Source: JBMNGN01 sp050949865 (GTDB lineage Bacteria > Bacillota > Syntrophomonadia > Syntrophomonadales > Syntrophomonadaceae). Taken from it: DNA of 64,000 nucleotides. Positions 16,702-24,587 of the stretch are shown one piece after another. Below the pieces are notes generated by a model, which worked only from the letters and a program-made list of their open reading frames with translations, had not been told where the DNA came from and searched no databases. The stretch is from the NCBI GenBank assembly GCA_050949865.1, contig JBMNGN010000005.1:186001-250000 (forward strand), given 5' to 3'. The first letter of the stretch is position 1. Every line of letters starts with the position of its first letter. The translations under genes and the position numbers were made by a program.

Positions 16702-18465
16702 TTATTGCTTAATGCCCGGTTTAAGCGATAGCTCCCTTAATTGTTTTATGCTGACGTCTGAAGGAGCTCCGGTCATTGGGCATGACGCACTCTGGGTTTT
16801 CGGAAAAGCAATAACATCCCTGATACTATTTCTCTTAGCCATCAACATAATCAAGCGATCAATGCCAAAGGCTATGCCACCATGGGGTGGAGTTCCATAT
16901 TCAAAAGCATCTAGCAGGTATCCAAACTTCGAATAGACCTCTTCTTTTCCAAGACCCTGCAAGGAGAACATCTTTTCCTGCAATCCTCTTTTATGAATCC
17001 TTATACTTCCACCACCAAGCTCTGTACCGTTAAGCACCAGATCATAGCTTCTGGCCTTTGCCTTGCCCGGTTCAGTATCCAAGAGGCTAATATCCTGTTC
17101 CCGGGGGGATGTAAAAGGATGATGAACCGCTATAAACCGTTTTTCCTCCTCGTCATACTCTAACAACGGAAAGTCTGTTATCCAGACAAAAGCGAACAAG
17201 TCATGGTCTATAAGATTTAATCTTTTGGCCAGTTCCAGCCGTAAGGCGCCCATTACTCTAGCAACGGTTTCAGGTTCGCCTGCTCCAAAAAGCAACAGGT
17301 CACCTGGTTGGGCCTCAAGTTTGCTCGTAACCCTTGATATTTGTTCCTCGGTAAAGAACTTGGTTATAGGTGATTTTAGTTCATTTTCGGCAACTACGAT
17401 CCAGGCCATTCCCTTGGCTCCGTTTTCTACTGCAATCCTGCCCAAATCATCAATTTCTTTCCGGCTGAACCTACCGCCCGATTTAGCATTAATACCCCTG
17501 ACTACTCCCCCGGCTTCGATTTCCGAGGAGAAAACCTTAAACTGAACATCCCGCACCAAATCGGTGAGATCAACGATTTCCAGGTCAAAGCGCAGATCAG
17601 GTCTATCACTGCCAAATCTCGCCTGGGCTTCATCATAGGATAGCCTTGGAATCGGCAAATTTATTCTTTTTCCCAGGGCCTCTGCGAACACTTTAGCTAT
17701 CATTTCTTCTGAAATGGTAAGTATGTCTTCCTCGTCAACAAATGACATTTCCATATCCAGCTGGGTAAATTCAGGCTGGCGATCAGCCCTTAAATCTTCA
17801 TCCCTGAAACACCTGGCAATTTGAAAATACTTCTCCATTCCAGCTGCCATTAAAATCTGTTTGAATATTTGCGGGGATTGGGGCAGGGCATAAAACTCTC
17901 CTGGGTGCAAACGGCTGGGAACCAGGTAATCTCTCGCTCCTTCCGGACTGCTTTTGGTCAAAATGGGAGTTTCTATTTCCATGAATCCTTTTTGATCCAG
18001 GAAGTCGCGTATCAACTTGATTACCCGGTGCCTCAAGATTAAATTATCCCTCATTTCCGGGCGGCGTAAATCCAGGTAGCGGTATTTCAACCTCAAATTT
18101 TCGTCAGCCTCAAGGTTATTCTCTATATAAAATGGGGGGGTCTTGGCCGCACTAAGAACCTCTATATGCCTGGCATATATTTCAACCTTACCGGTTTTTA
18201 GATTGGGATTTTCCGTTTCTTTTGGTCTCAAACAGACTATACCGCTTATTAACACCACATACTCGCTTCTAATCTGTTCTGCCAGCTTAAAGGCTTGAAG
18301 ATCTACATCGGGACTAAATACCACTTGGATTATTCCAGAACGATCTCTTAGATCAACGAAGATTAGTCCGCCATGATCCCTTCTGGTATTAACCCAGCCA
18401 CACAAAACCACCTGCCGGCCTTCGTCTTCTACTCTGATATCTGTTGCATTGTGAGTTCTTTTCAT
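16702..18465 (-). CDS. aspS: Aspartyl-tRNA synthetase
   Basis: Class II aminoacyl-tRNA synthetase of the bacterial type, 587 residues. Visible are the N-terminal OB-fold anticodon domain (VVLCGWVNTRRDHGGLIFVDLRD), motif 1 region RYLDLRRPEMRDN, motif 2 FRDEDLRADRQPEFTQLD, the bacterial GAD insertion, and motif 3 GIAFGIDRLIML. AGGAAG precedes the ATG. It follows hisS after 17 bp, the usual hisS-aspS pairing, and the 6S RNA gene lies just downstream. Whether it is discriminating (Asp only) cannot be decided here because gatCAB is outside the window. Confidence 0.97.
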   Translation of the reverse strand: MKRTHNATDIRVEDEGRQVVLCGWVNTRRDHGGLIFVDLRDRSGIIQVVFSPDVDLQAFKLAEQIRSEYVVLISGIVCLRPKETENPNLKTGKVEIYARHIEVLSAAKTPPFYIENNLEADENLRLKYRYLDLRRPEMRDNLILRHRVIKLIRDFLDQKGFMEIETPILTKSSPEGARDYLVPSRLHPGEFYALPQSPQIFKQILMAAGMEKYFQIARCFRDEDLRADRQPEFTQLDMEMSFVDEEDILTISEEMIAKVFAEALGKRINLPIPRLSYDEAQARFGSDRPDLRFDLEIVDLTDLVRDVQFKVFSSEIEAGGVVRGINAKSGGRFSRKEIDDLGRIAVENGAKGMAWIVVAENELKSPITKFFTEEQISRVTSKLEAQPGDLLLFGAGEPETVARVMGALRLELAKRLNLIDHDLFAFVWITDFPLLEYDEEEKRFIAVHHPFTSPREQDISLLDTEPGKAKARSYDLVLNGTELGGGSIRIHKRGLQEKMFSLQGLGKEEVYSKFGYLLDAFEYGTPPHGGIAFGIDRLIMLMAKRNSIRDVIAFPKTQSASCPMTGAPSDVSIKQLRELSLKPGIKQ

Positions 18466-18482
18466 CCTTTTCTTCCTCCCAA

Positions 18483-19748
18483 TTATTCGGACAAAATCCC
18501 TTTAATCGTTTCGGTTAAGGCATCATATGGGACCTGCAATTGCTCTTTAGTATCCATGTTGCGGATGGTAAGAAAATGGTTTTTAACCTCCTCTTCCCCC
18601 ACAATAACCGCGATCTTTACCCCTAACTTATCCGCATATTTCATCTGGGCTTTTCCACTACGGCCAATATAATCCTTGTCTGCGGATATATTCGCTCGCC
18701 GCAGCCGGTTCAATACCTGCATAGCTTCTGGTTCCAGCTCCTCATTCATTACCACTACCAAAACCTTAACTTTATTGTCTGCTGGCAGGTTGTTGGCTAA
18801 CCGATCTATACCCAAGATTAACCGTTCTATTCCCAGGGCAAATCCTATCCCCGGCAAATCCGGACCTCCACAGGCTTTTACCAATCCGTTATACCTTCCT
18901 CCCCCCCCTACGGCGCTTTGTGCACCGATTCCGGGAAGATGAATTTCGAAAGCCGTATTGGTATAATAATCCAAACCACGCACCAGCTTATCATCACGTA
19001 TATAGTTTATTCCACTCTGGTGTAATCCGGTTAAAACCTGGTTATAATGGTCTATACAATCCTGGCAAAGAAACTCCTCTATTCTAGGGATATTATTGAG
19101 CATCTTATGACAGGATTGATTTTTACAGTCTAAAACCCGCAGCGGGTTCTGGGCATACCTCATCCGGCAATCACTGCAGAGTCTGTCTCTAACCGGCTTT
19201 ATGACCTCTACCAGCTTCTGGCGATAATCAGCCCGACAATGGTGACATCCAATGGAATTGATATGCAGTTCGTATTCAGTTAACCCTAGTTTTATTACTA
19301 TTCGGGTCATCAGGATTATGACTTCCACATCCAAATAAGGACTGTTGCTGCCAAAAGCCTCAATTCCAAACTGGTGAAACTGCCTGTGTCTGCCCGCCTG
19401 CGGCCGATCATACCTGAACATGGGACCACTGTAAAACCACTTTACAGGCAGCAACCCGTTATGACAGTTGTGTTCCAAAAGGCAACGGACACAGGAAGCA
19501 GTAGCTTCAGGGCGCAAAGTCAGGCTCCTATCTGCCCTGTCCAGGAAGGTGTACATCTCTTTCATTACCACATCGGTAGTCTCCCCTACTCCACGCTTAA
19601 AAAGCTCGGTATGTTCAAAGATAGGGGTCCTAACCTCATGATAGCCAAATAATTCAGCGGTGTCTCGGGCTATCTTTTCTACCAGACGCCATTTAGCGAT
19701 GTCATACGGCAATATGTCATATGTACCTCTGGGAGCCGTCAATTGCAT
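18483..19748 (-). CDS. hisS: Histidyl-tRNA synthetase
   Basis: Class II synthetase charging tRNA-His, 421 residues. Motifs: RGTYDILP at the N-terminus, motif 2 LRPEATASCVR, FYSGPMFRYDRPQAGRHRQF, the HisA histidine-binding block LVRGLDYYTNTAFE, GGGGRYNGL, motif 3 GFALGIERL and a C-terminal anticodon-binding domain. An insertion domain carries several Cys pairs (CHHC, CSDC, CQDC), consistent with a zinc-binding knuckle seen in part of the family. GGAGGGG upstream of ATG. Confidence 0.97.
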   Translation of the reverse strand: MQLTAPRGTYDILPYDIAKWRLVEKIARDTAELFGYHEVRTPIFEHTELFKRGVGETTDVVMKEMYTFLDRADRSLTLRPEATASCVRCLLEHNCHNGLLPVKWFYSGPMFRYDRPQAGRHRQFHQFGIEAFGSNSPYLDVEVIILMTRIVIKLGLTEYELHINSIGCHHCRADYRQKLVEVIKPVRDRLCSDCRMRYAQNPLRVLDCKNQSCHKMLNNIPRIEEFLCQDCIDHYNQVLTGLHQSGINYIRDDKLVRGLDYYTNTAFEIHLPGIGAQSAVGGGGRYNGLVKACGGPDLPGIGFALGIERLILGIDRLANNLPADNKVKVLVVVMNEELEPEAMQVLNRLRRANISADKDYIGRSGKAQMKYADKLGVKIAVIVGEEEVKNHFLTIRNMDTKEQLQVPYDALTETIKGILSE

Positions 19749-19785
19749 AAATTCCCCTCCGCACTAATTTATTCCTTGGATAATT

Positions 19786-21270
19786 CTAATTTAAGGCACT
19801 TAGCTTGTCAACTTTGCATGATAACAGCCTTGCGATTGATTGGCTATAAGCTTTTGGGTCCTTGGGATTATAAACAGAAGAAAAGGTCCAGTCCATGGGA
19901 TTAATAAACTTACTTCGGCAACCACCTCCCAATCCGATTATGGTTTGTCTTTCCTCAATCATCTGCATATTGTAAAGGCAAAAATGGTTGGGTATTGAGT
20001 AACCAGTATTCTCCATGTTTGCCTTCATATACTTTTGCCGGTATAAGTAGTAGGGTCGATACCCGGAATCTCTTAAAATCCGGTCAAGAAGGCTTACACC
20101 TTGTTTGACCTCACTAGCCCAGTCTTCGATATCCTTTCTGGCTTCCAGTTCAGCCATCTGCGAACCCCTCTTTAATGCAAGGGTATGGACAGTAATGTTT
20201 TCCGGTCTTAAACCCAGAATTGATTTTACAGTTTGATAGTTTTCCCGGGGCCCTTCCCCCGGCAGGCCTGCAATTATATCCATATTGATGCAGTTTATCC
20301 CTACCTTTCTCGCCAGCTGGAAAGCATTTATCACCTCTTTATAGTTGTGGTTTCTCCCTATGGTTTGTAAAGTATAATCATTCGTGGTTTGAGGGTTAAT
20401 ACAGACCCGATTGACTCCAGCCTCTTTAAGCAGCTTGAGCTTCGCCAGGGTTATGGTGTCAGGTCTGCCCGCCTCAACAGTAATCTCGGTTGTGGCAGAA
20501 GAAATGTAGTGCCGGTGAAGCAGTTGGAAAACTAGAGCCAGATCCTTTTCGCTAAGTACTGTAGGGGTTCCTCCCCCCAGGTAAATGGTCTGTACATTAA
20601 ACCCGTGATGGTTTATATAATCCCCTACTACGGTCATTTCTTTAACCAGGGTTTCAACAAAAGGGGAAATCTGCTGGTCATAATCATTTAGCACCGCTCC
20701 CGGGAAGGAACAGTAATAACAACGGCTCAGGCAAAATGGTATTCCTATATATATACTTACACATTTTCGAGCCTTTTCTGGGGTTAGCAGGTAGGGGCGA
20801 TTGTTGCCGGCTATTTCCATTAACAGCTCTGCTTTTTCCTGGCTGATAAGGTAATCCTTTTTCATTATCTCAATTATTTCAGGCTCGCTGTAACCCTGAT
20901 CCCATAACCGGTGAACCAGTTTAACCGGTCTAACTCCGGTCAGGATTCCATAATTGCTTAGCCTCCGTTTAAGGTGCTTCGCCAGCAACAGATAGGTAAA
21001 CCGGCGGGTCAACTTTTTAACTTCATTGTTCCTTGCCTGAGAACCGTTCAACTCCCACTCCTGGTTTAGCACCGTGGAATTCACCCCAATTTCGACTCTT
21101 CCATAGAGCCCAACCTTGTTCCCTTGCTCGGTAAGGCTAATGGTAATGCGGTTATCATCTCCACCCATAGGTTCACTGGTAAGGATTTTACATCCGGGAA
21201 AAGCAAGTCTTATTAATTCATGTACACTGGTATAGATTGAAAACGGGCTGAAGCTACCATAGACTAACAT
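19786..21270 (-). CDS. hemZ: HemZ-like radical SAM coproporphyrinogen III dehydrogenase
   Basis: 494 residues. The radical SAM cluster motif C-x3-C-x2-C occurs as CLSRCYYC near residue 180, followed by the glycine-rich YLGGGTPTVL and AGRPDT segments typical of the HemN/HemW/HemZ group. An N-terminal extension of ~160 residues distinguishes HemZ from HemW. HemZ proteins are annotated as oxygen-independent coproporphyrinogen dehydrogenases, but substrate is uncertain for many anaerobes. The start overlaps the end of pheA by 17 bp, suggesting co-transcription with the aromatic amino acid genes. Confidence 0.85.
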   Translation of the reverse strand: MLVYGSFSPFSIYTSVHELIRLAFPGCKILTSEPMGGDDNRITISLTEQGNKVGLYGRVEIGVNSTVLNQEWELNGSQARNNEVKKLTRRFTYLLLAKHLKRRLSNYGILTGVRPVKLVHRLWDQGYSEPEIIEIMKKDYLISQEKAELLMEIAGNNRPYLLTPEKARKCVSIYIGIPFCLSRCYYCSFPGAVLNDYDQQISPFVETLVKEMTVVGDYINHHGFNVQTIYLGGGTPTVLSEKDLALVFQLLHRHYISSATTEITVEAGRPDTITLAKLKLLKEAGVNRVCINPQTTNDYTLQTIGRNHNYKEVINAFQLARKVGINCINMDIIAGLPGEGPRENYQTVKSILGLRPENITVHTLALKRGSQMAELEARKDIEDWASEVKQGVSLLDRILRDSGYRPYYLYRQKYMKANMENTGYSIPNHFCLYNMQMIEERQTIIGLGGGCRSKFINPMDWTFSSVYNPKDPKAYSQSIARLLSCKVDKLSALN

Positions 21271-22087
21271 CTCTGTTCTTCTCTGCTCCTTTCTTGTAAG
21301 ACCCCAGATTTTTTAATTGCAAACAATATGGCCTAAGGTTGTTTAATAATTGATCCATATCCTCAGCCGGAGTATCGAACTCGAGGTAAAAGGAGAAACT
21401 GCATTTCCGATTACGATTAGGCCGCGATTCTATTTTAATAAGGTTGATATCCCGGCGGGCAAAAACCTCCAAGGTGCGATACAAAGCACCGGGGGTATCC
21501 GGTAAGGATAAAATCAAACTGGTTTTTTCCCCGGCATTGTTGAGTTTTTCTTCCCTGGTTATGTGAATAAACCTGGTGACATTGCAGTTATCTGTAATGT
21601 TAAAATGCAGGATCTGCAAGCCATAGTATTGAGCTAGATTTGAGCTGCCGATACAGGCAGCTTTTCTGCTTTCCTGGCTGGTTATTTGAGCTGCCCGAGC
21701 AGTGCTGTCAGTTATCTCTCTTCTGGCTTTATACATCCGGTTTCTGATAAATTCAGTACACTGAGCCATGGCAGTTGGCTGGGAGATTAACAATTCAATC
21801 TCCTCAGGTTTACAAGAATGATTAGCCAATAGATGCTGCTTAATAACCAGGAAAATCTCTCCTTGAATACTTACCCGGTTGGTTTCCAAACCATCCAGGG
21901 TGACAGTAATTGAACCGACCAGCGAGTTGTCAATCGGAACGACTGCTCCCTCCACCGAGTTGTTTACAACCAGAGAAAAGGTCTCACTTATGTTGTCTGT
22001 GGCTATTAAATCCGCATCAGGTCCCAGGTAAAAACGAGCAGCCTGCTCAGTAAAAGTACCACTCGGCCCAAGCACCGCATAAGCCAT
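21254..22087 (-). CDS. pheA: Prephenate dehydratase
   Basis: Converts prephenate to phenylpyruvate, the committed step of phenylalanine synthesis. The 277-residue protein opens with LGPSGTFTEQAA, has the periplasmic-binding-like catalytic halves with VVPIDNSLVGS, and ends in an ACT domain (TSLILSLPDTPGALYRTLEVFARRDINL then ESRPNRN), where the ESRP motif binds phenylalanine for feedback inhibition. There is no chorismate mutase domain. The catalytic TRF motif is seen in VTRFIHI. The start ATG shares an A with the aroF stop codon, so the two are translationally coupled downstream of the Phe T-box. Confidence 0.95.
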   Translation of the reverse strand: MAYAVLGPSGTFTEQAARFYLGPDADLIATDNISETFSLVVNNSVEGAVVPIDNSLVGSITVTLDGLETNRVSIQGEIFLVIKQHLLANHSCKPEEIELLISQPTAMAQCTEFIRNRMYKARREITDSTARAAQITSQESRKAACIGSSNLAQYYGLQILHFNITDNCNVTRFIHITREEKLNNAGEKTSLILSLPDTPGALYRTLEVFARRDINLIKIESRPNRNRKCSFSFYLEFDTPAEDMDQLLNNLRPYCLQLKNLGSYKKGAEKNRDVSLW

Positions 22088-22926
22088 TATCTCACCCTCC
22101 TGTTCACTGCCCTGGCTATAGGCTCGATTTCGCGCATGAATTTGCTGAACCCCCCGGGAGTAAGGGATTGTTCACCATCGGACAAGGCTTTTTCCGGGTT
22201 GGGATGAACCTCTACCATTACTCCATCTGCTCCTACAGCAATGGCTGCTCTAGCCATAGGCATTACCAGGCTTCTGATCCCAGTACCGTGACTGGGATCT
22301 ACCAGTACCGGATAATGGGTCAGCTGTTTTACCAGTGCTACAGCTGAAAGATCCAAAGTATTTCTCATCCAAGGTTCTGCAGTGCGAATACCCCTTTCAC
22401 AGAGGATCAATTTGTCATTCCCTCCGGCAAGCACATACTCGGCAGCCAGCAGCCATTCTTCAATGGTGGCAGAGAGCCCCCGTTTTAACAGGACCGGTTT
22501 ATCTATCTTGCCCAACTTTCTTAGTAATGCAAAGTTATGCATGTTTCTCGCCCCTACTTGAAGAACATCCGCATATTCACAAACCAGTCCAATATCTTCA
22601 CTATCCATAACCTCAGTAACTACAGGCATGTTCATTTCTTCCCCTACTTTGGCCAGCATCTTCAACCCCTGCTCCCCCAGCCCCTGAAAACTGTAAGGCG
22701 AAGTTCTAGGTTTGAAAGCCCCACCCCTGAGCATTACCGCCCCACACCCCCTGACCTTGAAAGCGGTTTCTTTTAAAACCTCTTCGCTTTCTATGGCACA
22801 GGGCCCGGCAATAACCACCAGCTGTTCCCCACCTATTACGCAATTCTTCACGGTAACCCGGATGGTTTCTGATGAATCCCGGCTTACCAGCAAATCTTGC
22901 TCCTTTTTGTTTAAAAACTGTCTCAT
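22087..22926 (-). CDS. aroF: 3-deoxy-7-phosphoheptulonate synthase (DAHP synthase, AroAI-beta type)
   Basis: First step of the shikimate pathway: condensation of erythrose 4-phosphate and phosphoenolpyruvate. The 279-residue core shows IAGPCAIES, RGGAFKPRTSPYSFQG, VLLKRGLSATIEEWL, DPSHGTGIR and VEVHPNPEKALSDG, the signature set of the KdsA-related DAHP synthase. The in-frame ATG at 22935 directly abuts a GGGGG run, whereas the ATG at 22926 has it nine bases upstream, so 22926 is used. No N-terminal regulatory domain of the ferredoxin-like kind is present. Controlled by the upstream T-box. Confidence 0.95.
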   Translation of the reverse strand: MRQFLNKKEQDLLVSRDSSETIRVTVKNCVIGGEQLVVIAGPCAIESEEVLKETAFKVRGCGAVMLRGGAFKPRTSPYSFQGLGEQGLKMLAKVGEEMNMPVVTEVMDSEDIGLVCEYADVLQVGARNMHNFALLRKLGKIDKPVLLKRGLSATIEEWLLAAEYVLAGGNDKLILCERGIRTAEPWMRNTLDLSAVALVKQLTHYPVLVDPSHGTGIRSLVMPMARAAIAVGADGVMVEVHPNPEKALSDGEQSLTPGGFSKFMREIEPIARAVNRRVR

Positions 22927-23002
22927 AGTGTTCATCCCCCTTCATATAAATCACCTTACGCAGCTTTAAAATCTTATTTCAACTGCCTCAATCGGCCTCT
23001 GA

Positions 23003-23160
23003 TAAAAAAACCTCTCATCCCCAAGGGACGAGAGGTAAGAAACTTCCCGCGGTACCACCCTGATCAGCCGCTATTATTAGGAATACGGGATAATAATTGC
23101 TCTCCTTCCTTAAAAAAGATTCCCAGTACTTCGGATGTTCATCAAAACGATTCCATAAAG
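23003..23160 (-). promoter_or_regulatory. Second T-box antiterminator/terminator module without its own Stem I
   Basis: Between the first T-box terminator and aroF lies another T-box core (GGGTGGTACCGCGGGAAG, 23061-23044) followed by a terminator hairpin CCTCTCGTCCC/GGGGATGAGAGG and seven T residues (23035-23004). The ~95 nt before it carry a Stem III-like hairpin similar to that of the first module, but no AGTA/GAA specifier loop or full Stem I can be found. The UGGU tetranucleotide would pair with an ACCA tRNA 3' end. Confidence 0.8.
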
Positions 23161-23445
23161 TAAAAAACTTCTCATCCTCAATGGGACGAGAAGCTGAAAA
23201 TCTTCCCGCGGTACCACCCAATTTGCCTAGGCCCGCTCTTATATAAGGATACAGGTTACTATCCGATATCCCCTCCCTTTTAACGGTGGGAGTTCCGCCT
23301 CGATCTACTTATTTCTGTTCAACCGGGTACTCCAAAGTGAACTTCAGTTTGCTTTCATATGGAGATGCTTGCAGCCCATGACATCTCTTCTCTGTATACT
23401 TCCACAAACCTACTTTACTTTTTCATCGTATTTCAATATAGATTA
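23161..23445 (-). promoter_or_regulatory. T-box riboswitch with UUC (Phe) specifier controlling aroF-pheA
   Basis: Full T-box leader. Stem I runs from about 23430 with a distal GAGATG/CATCTC hairpin. Its specifier loop has AGTA on the 5' side and GAAG-TTC-A on the 3' side, placing the specifier at 23341-23339 as UUC, a phenylalanine codon. Helices GGUUUG/CAAACU and AAAGU/ACUUU flank the loop. The T-box core GGGTGGTACCGCGG is at about 23220-23207, and the terminator CTTCTCGTCCC/GGATGAGAAG with six T residues ends at 23162. Uncharged tRNA-Phe would favour readthrough into aroF-pheA. Confidence 0.9.
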
Positions 23446-23451
23446 GTATGC

Positions 23452-23480
23452 ATCATATCATGAATCGTAATTAATATCAA
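23452..23480 (-). promoter_or_regulatory. Sigma-A promoter for the Phe T-box operon
   Basis: Minus strand TTGATA (23480-23475), a 17-bp spacer, TATGAT (23457-23452); predicted start near 23445, just before Stem I of the T-box. Only one mismatch to consensus in each hexamer. Confidence 0.75.
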
Positions 23481-23503
23481 GAGAAAAAACTCATAAATTC
23501 ATT

Positions 23504-24124
23504 TTATAAAAACGGGTTGTGTTTTCTTTCAAATCCGATGGTAGTTGCTGGTCCGTGTCCTGGATAAACTATAGTATCATCATCATAGCATAAAAGTTTT
23601 TCTTTTATACTGGATACCAGCTCCTGGTATGAGCCTCCAGGAAAATCAGTTCTGCCAATGGAACCTTGGAACAGGGCATCTCCTGAAAAAATAATCCCGT
23701 CGGTAACCAGGCATATCCCTCCCGGAGTATGACCCGGGGTATGAATAACTTTTAGTTCTACCGTATTTCCCAGCTTTATGATATCTCCTTCATCAATAAA
23801 TTTGTCTGCAGGAGGGCTAGTCACCTTATTCCCCATTAAAAATGAGAAATTGGAAACCTCATTGCCCAGCATTTTAGCATCATTTCTATGAATAAGCAAT
23901 TGAGCACCGGTGGCTTCTTTTACCCCCCGGTTGCCGCCTATGTGGTCAATATGTCCATGGGTATTTATTATATAAAGCGCCTTTAAATTGTCCTGCTCCA
24001 GCAACCTTATAATGGCTTTCGGGTTTCCTCCCGGATCTATTACCGCAACCTCTCTAGTCTCTTCACACCCAACTATGTAGCAATTAACTGCCATCGTGCT
24101 GACTACCAATCCCTTAAGTATCAT
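23504..24124 (-). CDS. MBL-fold metal-dependent hydrolase (glyoxalase II-like)
   Basis: 206-residue metallo-beta-lactamase-fold protein with the dinuclear metal motif THGHIDHIGG (HxHxDH) near residue 56, a second ligand in HTPGHTPGG, the bridging aspartate in FSGDALFQGSIGRTD and a final histidine in VYPGHGPATTIG. Such stand-alone proteins are usually annotated as hydroxyacylglutathione hydrolase-like, but glutathione chemistry is unlikely in this lineage, so the thioester or other substrate is unknown. AAGGAGG before ATG; 12 bp after dtd, so probably the last gene of the recJ-relA-dtd operon. Confidence 0.85.
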   Translation of the reverse strand: MILKGLVVSTMAVNCYIVGCEETREVAVIDPGGNPKAIIRLLEQDNLKALYIINTHGHIDHIGGNRGVKEATGAQLLIHRNDAKMLGNEVSNFSFLMGNKVTSPPADKFIDEGDIIKLGNTVELKVIHTPGHTPGGICLVTDGIIFSGDALFQGSIGRTDFPGGSYQELVSSIKEKLLCYDDDTIVYPGHGPATTIGFERKHNPFL

Positions 24125-24135
24125 AACTGTCCTCC

Positions 24136-24585
24136 TTAAAAATTTCTTTCACTATCTAGTAAAATAGTACAGGGCCCATCATTTTCCAGGGTTAATCGCA
24201 TCCGGGCTCCAAATACGCCGGTTTCCACCCTTAACCCTAAAGCCTGTAAATATTCCACGCAATAGGAGAATAAACGCTCTGCCGCCTCCGGTGCTTCAGC
24301 ATCTGTAAAACTGGGTCTTCTTCCCTTGCGGGCATCACCATATAGGGTGAACTGGCTTACCAAAAGTATTTCACCTTTTATATCGGATACCGAGAGGTTC
24401 ATCTTGCCATCTTGATCCTCAAATATCCTTAAATTGGCTATTTTATCCATCATATAAAGAGCCTCTTTTTCAGTATCACCTTTCTTAATACCTAATAAGA
24501 CTGTGAGGCCTTTACCGATTGTTCTTGATTCCTGGGCTTCAATTGTTACTTCGCTGGCATTGCTCCTTTGGATAACCGCTCGCAA
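24136..24585 (-). CDS. dtd: D-aminoacyl-tRNA deacylase
   Basis: Trans-editing enzyme that hydrolyses D-aminoacyl-tRNA (and Gly-tRNA-Ala). At 149 residues it is full length. Motifs: MRAVIQRSNASEV at the start, VSQFTLYGDARKGRRPSF with the catalytic-site SQFTL segment, and the C-terminal NDGPCTILLDS, equivalent to the cross-subunit Gly-cisPro motif (GP). The start is a TTG nine bases after AGGAG; that Shine-Dalgarno is inside the final codons of relA, so the two are tightly coupled. Confidence 0.95.
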   Translation of the reverse strand: MRAVIQRSNASEVTIEAQESRTIGKGLTVLLGIKKGDTEKEALYMMDKIANLRIFEDQDGKMNLSVSDIKGEILLVSQFTLYGDARKGRRPSFTDAEAPEAAERLFSYCVEYLQALGLRVETGVFGARMRLTLENDGPCTILLDSERNF

Positions 24586-24587
24586 CC

